Shown: piece after piece, positions 18,454-27,433 of the stretch | How positions within the stretch are numbered: position 1 is the first letter of the stretch | How the letters are laid out: each line of letters starts with the position of its first letter | The notes under the pieces: model-generated | Databases searched by the model: none | What the model was told of the DNA's origin: nothing | Seen by the model: the letters and a program-made list of their open reading frames with translations, nothing else | Assembly (NCBI GenBank): GCA_942493375.1 | Contig: OW818698.1 | Coordinates: forward strand, 7,254,001-7,318,000 | Direction of reading: 5' to 3' | Source: G942493375 sp942493375 | Lineage (GTDB): Bacteria > Armatimonadota > UBA5829 | Length of the DNA: 64,000 bases | Program-made: the position numbers and the translations under genes

Positions 18454-19668
18454 ATGGACTTTATTGAATCCGTTCATGACTTAATGCAAAAAAACGTGCT
18501 TAATCTATTCGATGCTCCAAAAGTTTTCGAATGCTCGGATGTGCCTGTAACTAACGAAAAGGATATGTATTATGAAGGCATACTGCATACCCCCGAACTG
18601 CAAGCTAAAAATGCAGATAGCACTGTAAAAGCCATATATTACGAAGGTATACCGTATCAGGGCAAACCCACACGCGTCTTCGCATTTCTTGGTATGCCCA
18701 AAGTCCCCGAAGGCACGAGGGTTCCTGGGATAGTATTAGTGCACGGCGGTGGAGGTTCAGCTTTTGAGAGCTGGGTTCGTCTTTGGAATGCCAGGGGATA
18801 TGCTGCCATTGCGATGGACAACTGCGGGTGCATCCCTATCGGAACATATAGTAATTGGAACCGAATCCCCGATGGAGGAGCGCCGGGGTGGGGTGGTATG
18901 GACCAGCTTGATCAGCCAATCACAGATCAATGGACCCATCAGGCAACTTCAGCAGTAGTGCTGGCTAATTCTCTGTTACGGACTCAGCCACAAGTAGACC
19001 CGGACCGAATCGGCCTCACAGGGATATCCTGGGGTGGTTACCTCACGTGCATCGTATCTGGCTTGGACAGCCGGTTCAATTTCGCTGTCCCGGTCTATGG
19101 CTGCGGCTTCTTAGGTGAGAGTTCTGCTTGGCTGCAGAACTTCGAGGAAATGGGTGAGGAAAAAGCCAACCGCTGGCTGACCCAGTGGGATCCTTCCGTC
19201 TATCTTCCTAATGCCAAAATGCCGATGATGTGGATCACCGGAAGCAACGATTTCGCTTTCCCAATGGATTCCCTGCAGAAGTCCTACAGGCTCCCATCCG
19301 GTATCAGAACCCTGTGTATAACTGATATGGGGCATGGGCATGGTGGAGTGGGGGAAAATCCCGAAGAAATCCATGCGTTCGCTGACACATATTGTATGAA
19401 TGCAAACCCATTGGCAAAAATCACATCGCAAGGTAGCGATGGCAATATAGCCTGGGCAGAATTCAATTCAGAGAACAATATCACCAGTGCAGTTCTCAAC
19501 TACACGAAAGACACCGGCCCTTGGCCCGAACGTAAATGGGAGAACATCCCAGCCACAATAGAAAACCAGAAAGTCTCAGCCAATATCCCGGATGGTTCAG
19601 TAGTCTACTACTTCAACCTGACCGATGATAGAAATTTAATAATAAGCACCGAACACGAAGTCCATTAA
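18454..19668 (+). CDS. Cytoplasmic tandem paralogue of the esterase
   Basis: 404 residues, closely similar to the preceding protein from residue 15 to the end (for example ARGYAAIAMD, GISWGGYLTCIVSG with Ser near residue 191, MWITGSNDFAFPMDSLQKSYR, MGHGHGG for the His), so the pair arose by tandem duplication. Unlike its neighbour it begins MDFIESVHDLMQ with no signal peptide. ATG at 18454 has AGGTG just upstream. The likely scheme is that the secreted copy acts on polymers and this one on imported acetylated oligosaccharides. It lies 46 bases after the first gene and is followed by a strong terminator. Confidence 0.82.
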   Translation: MDFIESVHDLMQKNVLNLFDAPKVFECSDVPVTNEKDMYYEGILHTPELQAKNADSTVKAIYYEGIPYQGKPTRVFAFLGMPKVPEGTRVPGIVLVHGGGGSAFESWVRLWNARGYAAIAMDNCGCIPIGTYSNWNRIPDGGAPGWGGMDQLDQPITDQWTHQATSAVVLANSLLRTQPQVDPDRIGLTGISWGGYLTCIVSGLDSRFNFAVPVYGCGFLGESSAWLQNFEEMGEEKANRWLTQWDPSVYLPNAKMPMMWITGSNDFAFPMDSLQKSYRLPSGIRTLCITDMGHGHGGVGENPEEIHAFADTYCMNANPLAKITSQGSDGNIAWAEFNSENNITSAVLNYTKDTGPWPERKWENIPATIENQKVSANIPDGSVVYYFNLTDDRNLIISTEHEVH

Positions 19669-19675
19669 ACTACAA

Positions 19676-19720
19676 AACAACCCGTCCGTGCTTCGATTAG
19701 CTCAGCACGAATGGGTTGTT
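19676..19720. terminator. Terminator between esterase and hslU
   Basis: AACAACCC pairs with GGGTTGTT and CGTGCT with AGCACG in one hairpin, followed on the plus strand by TTCTTTT. It serves the esterase operon and possibly the convergent hslU. Confidence 0.75.
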
Positions 19721-19745
19721 TCTTTTATTCGAATATGGATAAGCT

Positions 19746-21230
19746 CTAGAGTATATACTTACTCAAGTCCTCATCCTTTACAATCGCAGTTAGCTTATCT
19801 TTCACATATGCAGCATCAATACTCACCGTCATCCCAGCAGAATCCGGAGCCTCATATGACAGGTCTTCCAGCAGTCTTTCAAGTATAGTATGCAGCCTGC
19901 GGGCGCCAATATTCTCCATACTGGAGTTTACCTGTGCAGCAGTCAAAGCAATTTCCCGAATACCATCCTCAGTGAAATCCACAGTAAGTCCTTCTGTAGC
20001 AAGTAGAGCTGTATACTGCCTGGTCAGAGCACTGCGTGGTTCAGTCAGAATCCGAACAAAATCATCTTCAGTCAGTGAATCCAATTCCACCCTGATTGGT
20101 AATCTGCCCTGAAGCTCCGGGATCAGATCAGATGGTTTCGAAACGTGAAATGCTCCGGCTGCAATAAACAAAATATGGTTGGTCGACACCGGTCCGAATT
20201 TCGTCATAACAGTAGAGCCTTCGATAATTGGCAGGATATCCCTCTGCACACCTTCTCTGGATACCTGAGGGCCGCCTTCTTTCTCGCGTCCAGCTATCTT
20301 ATCCATTTCGTCGACGAATATAATCCCGCTCTCTTCAGTCAGTTCAATGGCGTCTTTAACAACGCTATCCTGGTCAACCATCGATCTGGCTTCTTCATCG
20401 GTAAATATCTCTTTAGCCTCAGCAACAGTAACTGTCCGGGATTTCCGCCTCTTGGGAATAAGGTTGCCAAGCATTCCGCTCATGTCCATTCCCATTTCTT
20501 CCATACCCTGTGGGCTGAATACCTGAAAATGTGGAGCAGCGCTCTCTTCTACTTCAATTGTGATCTCACGTTCATCTAATACACCAGATTCAAGCTGCTC
20601 CCGGAGCTTCTCCCGGATACGGCGCTTACGGTCAACCTGGTCCTGAGTATATTCGTCCGGCTCTTGAGTCTCTGCATCCGGTTCAGTCTCCGGTTCCGGT
20701 TCGATTACTGTCCCTGTTGGGCTGGTACCTGGGAATAAGTGTCCCATTGCCGACTGCAGACTATCCATCCACTGTTTAGGCATAACCGCGGAAGCTATCT
20801 TGCTTTTCAGAGGCGGTTCAAGTAGATCAAGTATGCGTTCCAATGCTCTTGCTCTGGCTGCAGGCTTTACCTCTTCGATTCTCTCCTGCTCAACTATCGC
20901 CATAGCTCGCTGTACAAGGTCGCGGACCATTGAGTCAACATCCCGTCCGACATAACCGACTTCAGTAAACTTGGTAGCCTCTACCTTAACAAATGGTGCA
21001 CCTGCAAGATTAGCCAACCTGCGGGCAATCTCTGTCTTACCCACACCAGTCGGACCCACCATAAGGATGTTTTTTGGGATAATCTCGTCTCTGATGTCCT
21101 CAGGCACATGTCTGCGTCGGTGACGGTTACGCAGTGCTATTGCAACTGCCCGTTTAGCCTTATCTTGCCCAACTATATATTTGTCCAGCTCTTCGACAAT
21201 TTGTTTCGGAGTCAATTCTGAATTTTTCAA
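19746..21230 (-). CDS. hslU: ATP-dependent protease ATPase subunit HslU
   Basis: HslU (ClpY) is the AAA+ unfoldase that feeds proteins to HslV in the cytoplasm. Motifs are ELTPKQIVEELDKYIVGQ at the N-terminus, Walker A GPTGVGKT, the pore motif GYVGRDVDSM, Walker B IIFVDEMDKI and the C-terminal DEDLSKYIL that docks on HslV. The start is taken as TTG at 21230 (MKNSELT...), preceded by GGTGAG; the longer frame to 21278 overlaps hslV and does not fit the family. At 494 residues it is somewhat longer than usual because the I-domain carries an acidic Glu/Pro-rich insertion (about residues 185-205). hslV lies 31 bases upstream, xerC before that. Confidence 0.96.
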   Translation of the reverse strand: MKNSELTPKQIVEELDKYIVGQDKAKRAVAIALRNRHRRRHVPEDIRDEIIPKNILMVGPTGVGKTEIARRLANLAGAPFVKVEATKFTEVGYVGRDVDSMVRDLVQRAMAIVEQERIEEVKPAARARALERILDLLEPPLKSKIASAVMPKQWMDSLQSAMGHLFPGTSPTGTVIEPEPETEPDAETQEPDEYTQDQVDRKRRIREKLREQLESGVLDEREITIEVEESAAPHFQVFSPQGMEEMGMDMSGMLGNLIPKRRKSRTVTVAEAKEIFTDEEARSMVDQDSVVKDAIELTEESGIIFVDEMDKIAGREKEGGPQVSREGVQRDILPIIEGSTVMTKFGPVSTNHILFIAAGAFHVSKPSDLIPELQGRLPIRVELDSLTEDDFVRILTEPRSALTRQYTALLATEGLTVDFTEDGIREIALTAAQVNSSMENIGARRLHTILERLLEDLSYEAPDSAGMTVSIDAAYVKDKLTAIVKDEDLSKYIL

Positions 21231-21261
21231 TAGCTCACCCCAGAATACGCGCCAATGCGTA

Positions 21262-21801
21262 TCAGCTTCCCATCTCATCTACAGTGATGTTGTCGTTAGT
21301 ATATATGCATATTTCAGAAGCCACTTTCATGGCTTGTTCTACGATTTCACGAGGACTTAGTTCCGTGTTCCGCAGTAGAGCCTTGGCCGCAGCAATTGCA
21401 TAAGGCCCACCAGAACCGATTCCAGCCACGCACTCGTCCGGTTCAATGACTTCTCCGTTCCCTGAGAGCACCAGTAGATACTCTTCATTCCCGACAATCA
21501 TCATCGCTTCCAGTTTACGCAGTATCCGATCAGTCCGCCACTCTTTAGCCATCTCAATGACTGCGCGCTTCAGGTTGCCGTGTGCTTCCTGTAATTTTGA
21601 TTCGAATTTATCACATAGAGTCTGTGCATCGGCTACAGAGCCAGCGAATCCAACCATAACCTTGTCTTGATAAAGTCTGCGGATTTTACGGGCTGTGTGC
21701 TTCATTATAGTATCGCCGAAGGTGACTTGTCCGTCTCCTCCCATTGCTATACAGTTGCCTTTTTTTACTGCTACTATTGTCGTTGCATGTAACTGGTTCA
21801 T
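21262..21801 (-). CDS. hslV: ATP-dependent protease peptidase subunit HslV
   Basis: HslV (ClpQ) is the N-terminal-threonine peptidase that forms the double-ring core used by HslU. The product starts MNQLHATTIVAVKKGN; removal of MNQLHA exposes the catalytic Thr. GGDGQVTFGDTIMKHTARK, GFAGSVADAQTLCDKFE and GIGSGGPYAIAAAKAL are family hallmarks. The ATG at 21801 has AGGAAG upstream; the frame extends 39 bases further without support. At 179 residues it matches the family length. It lies between xerC and hslU on one transcript, the order known from Firmicutes codV-clpQ-clpY. Confidence 0.96.
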   Translation of the reverse strand: MNQLHATTIVAVKKGNCIAMGGDGQVTFGDTIMKHTARKIRRLYQDKVMVGFAGSVADAQTLCDKFESKLQEAHGNLKRAVIEMAKEWRTDRILRKLEAMMIVGNEEYLLVLSGNGEVIEPDECVAGIGSGGPYAIAAAKALLRNTELSPREIVEQAMKVASEICIYTNDNITVDEMGS

Positions 21802-21811
21802 CCAGCACTTC

Positions 21812-22717
21812 CTATCTTTCCATCTTATCGACCCCGGCAATTGCTCTGGGGTGGGTCCGATTATAGACCTCTTTCAGTCTGTCCTGCGAGATATGTGTAT
21901 ATATTTGTGTTGTGGATAAACTCTCATGGCCAAGCAATTCCTGAACAGAGCGCAAGTCAGCCCCGTGGTCAAGTAAATGAGTTGCAAAGCTGTGGCGGAG
22001 AGTGTGCGGACTGATTTTCCCGGAATCAGTAATGCAGGCTACGTATTTATCCAGCATTCTTCTTACGGATGTAGCCACCATATTTGTTCCATTTTTACCC
22101 AGAAAAAGCATGTTTGTTTGCTTATGGGATTTAGAAGCAAGCAAAGGCCGGGTGTTCGTTAAGTAATGAGTAATAGATTCGCGAGCCTTGGAACCCATCA
22201 ATACAATTCGTTCCTTGTCGCGCTTACCTATAATGCGTATCTCATCACCAAAACTCACATCACTAATTTTAAGACTGAGAAGTTCACTGATTCGCAGCCC
22301 TGTAGCATACAGCAATTCCAGTATACACCTGTCCCTGGAACCCAGCGGATCTGTTATATCAGGAGCACTGAGTAATTGCTCCACTACATCCTCGCCGGCA
22401 ACCTTCGGGAGCTTGCGGGACTGTCTGGGTGTGCGAAGACCGAGGGTAGGGTCAACATCTACTAAACCTCGCTTGGTCATAAATTGGAAATATGCCCGGA
22501 GCGCGGCAGTCTTTCGTGCAATGCTGGAAGTTTCGTAGTTGTCCTTTTTAAGGTGCGCCAGATACTGTCTGAGGAGCAGTTTATCTACCGGACCACCCAA
22601 TTCATCAGCAAACCGGAGGAAATCCAGTACATCAGAAGAATAAGCCAACAGAGTATGCTCCGCAGACTGATCAACCACTTTTAAATGTGTAAGAAATGCA
22701 TCCAGTGATTCTTCCAT
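21812..22717 (-). CDS. xerC: Tyrosine recombinase XerC
   Basis: The 301-residue product is a chromosome-dimer-resolving tyrosine recombinase. It has an N-terminal SAM-like core-binding domain (FLTHLKVVDQSAEHTLLAYSSD) and a catalytic domain with the Arg in YATGLRISELLSL, the Lys in IIGKRDKERIV, HTLRHSFATHLL, LGHESLSTTQ and the nucleophile Tyr in IYTHI. It acts at dif with a partner Xer. No Shine-Dalgarno sequence precedes the ATG, and the promoter places the transcript start only a few bases before it, so initiation is probably leaderless. It heads the xerC-hslV-hslU transcript. XerD cannot be excluded by sequence alone, but the neighbours favour XerC. Confidence 0.9.
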   Translation of the reverse strand: MEESLDAFLTHLKVVDQSAEHTLLAYSSDVLDFLRFADELGGPVDKLLLRQYLAHLKKDNYETSSIARKTAALRAYFQFMTKRGLVDVDPTLGLRTPRQSRKLPKVAGEDVVEQLLSAPDITDPLGSRDRCILELLYATGLRISELLSLKISDVSFGDEIRIIGKRDKERIVLMGSKARESITHYLTNTRPLLASKSHKQTNMLFLGKNGTNMVATSVRRMLDKYVACITDSGKISPHTLRHSFATHLLDHGADLRSVQELLGHESLSTTQIYTHISQDRLKEVYNRTHPRAIAGVDKMER

Positions 22718-22726
22718 GACTGAAGG

Positions 22727-22755
22727 ATTCTACCACTGACAGAGTGGAGCGTCAA
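22727..22755 (-). promoter_or_regulatory. Promoter of xerC-hslVU, near-leaderless
   Basis: Minus strand TTGACG (22750-22755) and TAGAAT (22727-22732) with a 17-base spacer. The -10 element ends 9 bases before the ATG at 22717, so the transcript would begin about 2-4 bases upstream of the start codon. Confidence 0.7.
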
Positions 22756-22792
22756 ACCTATAGAAGAAAAATCACTTACAAATACTATTGAG

Positions 22793-23905
22793 TCACCTCT
22801 TTTTCGATTTTACCGGCATCAAAAGCTCTATGTTCCCAACCCACAAGGCAAAATAAGGATTTTCCGCATCCTTACGTTGGAGCATAATCAAAAATGGTTT
22901 GTCAAAGTAAATATGTTGTGGACCATGGCTCCTGCAGCCTGGCCCTCCAAGCATTTCAGATCTAAGCACAGCCCCATTTTCATCAAGTCTAAACCGTATA
23001 GTCTGAGCTGCAACCAGAACATCCTGTCCATTTAATCGGTTGACAGAGGATTGGATATTGTGCCTGCTAAGCTCGGGGTATCCCTTGAAAATATCGAAGT
23101 TAAGTATAGGGACTTGAAGAGGTTGTGATGCTGTCAGTTCGCTTGGCAAACCGCTTTTCATGCGTTTTTGAACTAATGAAATGGTTTCCTGCAAGGTTGA
23201 CAAGGGCTTGATTTTCGCCATAATAATGCGATCACCCATCTGCTTGGTCTTTAGCTCAATGATAAAATCATCATCTGACATACCGTCGAGAATTGTGACT
23301 TGCTTTGCTGATTTGTATTCACTGCTGGTAAAGCTCTCAACAGCCTTGCCTTGGAACTTCAATCCAGTCTTCTCCCTGGTAAATGCTAGTTCAAATGGAA
23401 GTGCCACAGACATATATCCATACGTAAGAATGCCGTCTTTGTTCTGCAGATCACGCAGTAGCTCAGGACACTGTTGCCCGTAGAATCTCTGGTCCAATTC
23501 CTTACTGATCCTTTGAACAATCCCATCTTCAATATAACCAGCCATGGCCACATAGCTGTTTTTATCCAGGTCACCCTTTGTTGTTGTGCGTCTATTGAGG
23601 ATATCAGCCAAATTGCATCTCGGGACAAGGTTGATCGGGCCCTTGTTTATATCATAAAGTTCATTCCATGCCAGTTGCATAGTAGCACACCAGAGAATAT
23701 TCTTACCGGGAAGTATATCCTGCTCTAAATGAGGAGTTACGATAGTCTTTTTGAGGTCAATAGCATTTGCTGTCAGATAAGCAGGCCCGACATCATAATT
23801 ATTGAATGGCAGGTAGTTCATTCTTTTGTATATGTATAAAGATAGAGCTCCAATGAGCAGAATAATGCACACTGTTAACTTCGATTTGAATGATTTCAGT
23901 TTCAT
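22793..23905 (-). CDS. Membrane-anchored divergent serpin-like protein
   Basis: The 370-residue protein begins with a basic stretch and one hydrophobic helix (KLTVCIILLIGALSLYIYK), so most of it would sit outside the membrane. The C-terminal 65 residues line up with the serpin end: a strand-5A-like segment (IRFRLDENGAV), a reactive-loop-length stretch, then HIYFDKPFLIML, a turn (QRKDAENPYF) and a last strand ending at LLMP, comparable to the serpin pattern F-x-x-x-x-PF-x-F-x-I...LF-x-G-x-V-x-x-P. An upstream block (NILWCATMQLAWNEL) fits serpin helix B and strand regions. The hinge lacks the run of small residues needed for loop insertion, so it may not be an inhibitor. GGAG precedes the ATG. 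It is an outlying assignment by eye; the alternative is an unknown secreted domain. Confidence 0.55.
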   Translation of the reverse strand: MKLKSFKSKLTVCIILLIGALSLYIYKRMNYLPFNNYDVGPAYLTANAIDLKKTIVTPHLEQDILPGKNILWCATMQLAWNELYDINKGPINLVPRCNLADILNRRTTTKGDLDKNSYVAMAGYIEDGIVQRISKELDQRFYGQQCPELLRDLQNKDGILTYGYMSVALPFELAFTREKTGLKFQGKAVESFTSSEYKSAKQVTILDGMSDDDFIIELKTKQMGDRIIMAKIKPLSTLQETISLVQKRMKSGLPSELTASQPLQVPILNFDIFKGYPELSRHNIQSSVNRLNGQDVLVAAQTIRFRLDENGAVLRSEMLGGPGCRSHGPQHIYFDKPFLIMLQRKDAENPYFALWVGNIELLMPVKSKKR

Positions 23906-24165
23906 TGTTTCTGCTCCTGCATGATCGTATCCGACAATGCTATTCTATCATGGATCATGAAACAATTCGTTGGATATCAAGAAACAGAGTTGCAAAAGAA
24001 CATAATAACTGCAACTTGAGGCAATTACAGTCTTTCGCAGGATAAATATGCGTATAAAATGCGTTCATAATATCTTGTTGCAGTCATTGGGAGAATATTA
24101 TATTGATATTCTACCTTGCCTAGAGGGTGTCATTACCGCTAGAATATATCTGCATTACTACTAAT

Positions 24166-24235
24166 CGCATTACTCACCAGGCTTAGTCTTTAATCGGCAT
24201 TATTTACGAAAGCTGAGTCAGTCAAGAGTAATGCG
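24166..24235. repeat. Palindrome upstream of purD
   Basis: CGCATTACTC and GAGTAATGCG form a 10-bp closing stem around 50 bases that include an ACGAAAGCTGAGTCAGTCAA stretch; the AGCTGAGTCA(A/G)TCA core is also found in the leuA leader palindrome at 11581-11675. It lies directly before the purD ribosome site and could be part of the pur leader or a dispersed repeat. The remaining 23906-24165 shows no gene. Confidence 0.5.
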
Positions 24236-24260
24236 AACTCATATCATTTTGGAGGGAATT

Positions 24261-25535
24261 ATGAAAGTCCTGGTTATCGGCAGTGGAGGAAGAGAACACG
24301 CACTGGTTTGGAAACTGGCCAAGAGTTCCCAGGTCAGTGATATTTGTGCATTACCTGGTAATGCCGGCATTGGAAATACCGCCCGGCGTGTGGCCGGTAA
24401 TGTCAAAGACACAGATGCTATCGTAGAATTTGCTGCAAGGGGGTGCTTCGATCTGACAATTGTTGGTCCTGAAACCCCGCTTATCGCTGGACTTACTGAT
24501 GCTATGGAAGCGAAAGGGCTAAAAGTATTTGGTCCCAGAAAAGAAGCAGCTCAGCTCGAGGGTAGTAAGTCATTTGCAAAGACTCTGATGCTGGAAAACG
24601 GTATTCCTACAGGTTATTGTGAAGTATTCACTGATGCCAACAAAGCTAAGGCATATGTGACATATACAGCTGAACGCTCCAGCGATCCCATAGTGATTAA
24701 AGCAGATGGTGAGGCAGCCGGCAAAGGCGTCTTTGTCTGCAAAACTAAGGAAGAAGCTATCACAGCTGTCGAAGATATTCTCGAAAAGCGCATATTCGGT
24801 CAGTCTGGTCAGCGTTTGCTGATAGAAGAATACCTGAGTGGCCCTGAAGCTACCATATTGTGTTTCGTTGCAGGCGATAAATATGTAATGATGCCCCCTT
24901 CTCAGGACCATAAGCGTGCTTACGACAATGACGAAGGTCCAAATACCGGAGGAATGGGCGCCTATTCACCTGTTCCTGTTGTTACACCCGAACTATTGAA
25001 AGAAGTCGAAGAGACTATTATCGTCCCCACACTCGCCGGTCTCTCAAAAAGAGGGATTAAATACCAGGGAGTCCTGTATTTTGGACTTGCATTGACCCCA
25101 ACTGGACCGAAAGTCATTGAATACAACTGCCGGTTCGGAGATCCTGAAACTCAGGTTATTTTGCCGCTCTTATCAAGTGATTTAGCGGAGATCGCTTTGT
25201 CCGTCGCGAACGGTAACCTCGACGAAAAGCTCGTAAACTGGTACAATAAGAAGACGATGTGCGTTGTAATGGCTGCAGGCGGGTATCCGGGTGACTATGC
25301 AAAAGGCAAGGTTATCGAAGGTCTCGACAGCATAGATGATCCCGATGTTTGCGTCTTCCACGCTGGAACTGAGCACCATGATCACAGTATATGCACTGCC
25401 GGCGGAAGAGTTCTAGGTGTCACCGCTGTGGCTGAAGACTACGCGCGTTGTCGAGAAAAAGCTTATGCCGCTGTTGCAAAGATTCACTTTGAAGGAGCGC
25501 ACTTCAGAAACGATATAGGAGCCAAGCTTATATGA
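24261..25535 (+). CDS. purD: Phosphoribosylamine-glycine ligase
   Basis: PurD joins glycine to phosphoribosylamine with ATP to give GAR, step 2 of purine synthesis. The 424-residue protein starts MKVLVIGSGGREHAL, carries the ATP-grasp segments VIKADGEAAGKGVFVCKT and EEYLSGPEATILCF, and the signature RFGDPETQVILP. The ATG at 24261 has GGAGGG upstream; the longer frame from 24231 is unlikely. It is the first gene of the pur operon and overlaps purE by 4 bases. Confidence 0.97.
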   Translation: MKVLVIGSGGREHALVWKLAKSSQVSDICALPGNAGIGNTARRVAGNVKDTDAIVEFAARGCFDLTIVGPETPLIAGLTDAMEAKGLKVFGPRKEAAQLEGSKSFAKTLMLENGIPTGYCEVFTDANKAKAYVTYTAERSSDPIVIKADGEAAGKGVFVCKTKEEAITAVEDILEKRIFGQSGQRLLIEEYLSGPEATILCFVAGDKYVMMPPSQDHKRAYDNDEGPNTGGMGAYSPVPVVTPELLKEVEETIIVPTLAGLSKRGIKYQGVLYFGLALTPTGPKVIEYNCRFGDPETQVILPLLSSDLAEIALSVANGNLDEKLVNWYNKKTMCVVMAAGGYPGDYAKGKVIEGLDSIDDPDVCVFHAGTEHHDHSICTAGGRVLGVTAVAEDYARCREKAYAAVAKIHFEGAHFRNDIGAKLI

Positions 25536-26005
25536 CCGGGAAAGTTGCTATTATAATGGGTAGCAAGACCGATGCAGAAATCATGAAGGCTGCGTCAACA
25601 GTGTTGGAAGAGTTCGGTGTTGCGTCAGAGACTTATGTGATATCTGCACATAGGACTCCCAAAGCCGCTGCTGATTTTGCATGTGAAGCTGAATCTTGCG
25701 GATTCGATGTTATTATCGCAGGAGCAGGAGCAGCAGCCCACTTACCGGGAGTTTTAGCAGCGTTTACAACGCTTCCTGTTATAGGAGTGCCCTGCAAGAG
25801 TGCTGCACTTAATGGTATGGACTCGCTCCTATCAATCGTTCAAATGCCATCCGGAATACCGGTAGCAACAGTTGCAATAGACGGCGCCAAAAACGCCGGA
25901 ATTCTGGCTGCTCAAATGTTGAGCTTGAAATATCCTGAATTAAAAACTAAAATCCGTGATTTCAAAGCAAACCTGGCATCAGCAGGCGCTGTTCGAATAG
26001 GTTGA
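25532..26005 (+). CDS. purE: N5-carboxyaminoimidazole ribonucleotide mutase
   Basis: PurE rearranges N5-CAIR to CAIR (or carboxylates AIR in the class II form). The 157-residue product has IIMGSKTDAEIM, the SAHRTP loop that binds the substrate and IIAGAGAAAHLPGVLAAFT. It starts at the ATGA overlap with purD. No purK is present in this window, so whether this PurE is class I (needing PurK) or class II (using CO2) cannot be settled here. Confidence 0.95.
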   Translation: MTGKVAIIMGSKTDAEIMKAASTVLEEFGVASETYVISAHRTPKAAADFACEAESCGFDVIIAGAGAAAHLPGVLAAFTTLPVIGVPCKSAALNGMDSLLSIVQMPSGIPVATVAIDGAKNAGILAAQMLSLKYPELKTKIRDFKANLASAGAVRIG

Positions 26006-26013
26006 AGGTAACA

Positions 26014-26078
26014 TTCCGTTCGTGCTGAGGGTGTAAATGCCAAAAGCATTTACACTGTCTGTCGAAGTGCGAACGGAA
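26014..26078. repeat. Nested hairpin repeat between purE and purB
   Basis: Outer arms TTCCGTTCG/CGAACGGAA enclose GTGCTGAGG and TGTCGAAGTG-type sequence and an inner perfect stem GTGTAAATGC/GCATTTACAC with loop CAAAA. The CGTTCGTGCTGAG...TGTCGAAG form is a widespread bacterial intergenic palindrome. It may dampen or process the operon mRNA. Confidence 0.6.
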
Positions 26079-26137
26079 GCACGAAGTGTTTTGTTACATT
26101 ACCGTACGTGCTACAAAATATACTCCGAGGTATGTAG

Positions 26138-27433
26138 ATGATAGAGAGATACTCGCTTCCTGCGATGAAAGTCATTTGGAGCGAAGAAAACAAGTTCCAA
26201 AGCTGGCTCGATGTTGAATTGGCTGTATGTGAAGCATGGGAGCACTTTGGCATTATCCCGGAGGGCACCACTGCTGCAATCAAAGCCGGAGCTGCATTCA
26301 CAGTTGACCGGATTTATGAGATAGAAAAAGAAACAGCCCACGATCTAATCGCATTCGTCAAAGCCGTTACCGAAAACCTTGGTGAAGAAGGACGCTACGT
26401 CCACTACGGTGTCACCAGTTACGATATAGAAGATACCGCCACTGCGCTGAGAATGCGTCAGGCTGCGGATATCATCATAGAAGATTTAGAAAAACTCCTC
26501 GCAGCTATAGCAAAACTTGCCCGTGAATATAAGATGACCCCAATGATCGGCAGGACTCACGGAGTCCAGGCTGAACCGATTACATTCGGTTTCAAAATGG
26601 CCGTCTGGTATTCCGAAGTTCAGAGAGATTTGGAACGTATGCAAGCTGCTCGCAAAGCTGTCAGCGTAGGCAAAATCAGCGGAGCTGTCGGAATATTTGC
26701 AAATGTAGACCCGAAAGTCGAAGAATACGTCTGCAACAAACTCGGTCTTGAACCTGCGCCGGTTTCTACACAGATAGTCCAGCGCGATAGACACGCTCAG
26801 TTTATGACCACGCTCTCGATTATAGCGTCCAGTTGCGAAAACTTCGCAACTGAGATGCGTAACCTGCAGCGCACAGAGATATTGGAAGTCCAGGAGATGT
26901 TCCTGCCCGGTCAGAGGGGTTCATCTGCAATGCCGCATAAGCGCAACCCGTGGAGATTTGAATCCATCTGTGGTCTAGCCAGAGTAGTCCGCTCCAACAG
27001 TCAGCCTGCAATGGAAAACATCGTATCCTGGCACGAAAGAGACTTGACCAACTCCGCCGCAGAACGAGTCATAATGCCGGACAGTTGCCTGGCGATTGAT
27101 TTCATGCTGAACTCTCTGGCCAAGCTGCTGGACAGACTCGAACTCCGCACGGATAATATGAAAAGAAACCTTGAAATGATGGGTCAGCTGGTTTTCTCAG
27201 AGCACGTGCTCCTTGCCTTGATTATGAAAGGTATGACTAGAGAAGAAGGCTACAAAGTCGCACAGCGCAATGCAGCCAAGTGTTGGGATGAAGGAATATC
27301 ATTCCGCCAGGCACTGGAAAAGGACCCCGATGTAGAGAATCGTCTGACATCAGAGGACTTGGACAAGTGCTTCGACCTGGATCACCATTTCCGAAACGTA
27401 GACGCGATATTCAAGCGCTTGGGAATAGATTAG
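26138..27433 (+). CDS. purB: Adenylosuccinate lyase
   Basis: PurB releases fumarate from SAICAR and from adenylosuccinate. The 431-residue protein shows RYVHYGVTSYDIEDTA, the histidine loop GRTHGVQAEPITFG, and the superfamily signature GSSAMPHKRNP. Its 431 residues match the short bacterial form. It lies 132 bases after purE, the gap being mostly a hairpin repeat, and is on the same transcript. Confidence 0.97.
   Translation: MIERYSLPAMKVIWSEENKFQSWLDVELAVCEAWEHFGIIPEGTTAAIKAGAAFTVDRIYEIEKETAHDLIAFVKAVTENLGEEGRYVHYGVTSYDIEDTATALRMRQAADIIIEDLEKLLAAIAKLAREYKMTPMIGRTHGVQAEPITFGFKMAVWYSEVQRDLERMQAARKAVSVGKISGAVGIFANVDPKVEEYVCNKLGLEPAPVSTQIVQRDRHAQFMTTLSIIASSCENFATEMRNLQRTEILEVQEMFLPGQRGSSAMPHKRNPWRFESICGLARVVRSNSQPAMENIVSWHERDLTNSAAERVIMPDSCLAIDFMLNSLAKLLDRLELRTDNMKRNLEMMGQLVFSEHVLLALIMKGMTREEGYKVAQRNAAKCWDEGISFRQALEKDPDVENRLTSEDLDKCFDLDHHFRNVDAIFKRLGID

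Noticed and set aside
24120..24260. Possible purine, PRPP or ppGpp riboswitch before purD
   Set aside because: The hairpin is clear but no conserved aptamer core could be matched by eye; the palindrome core is shared with the leuA leader, which fits a repeat better.
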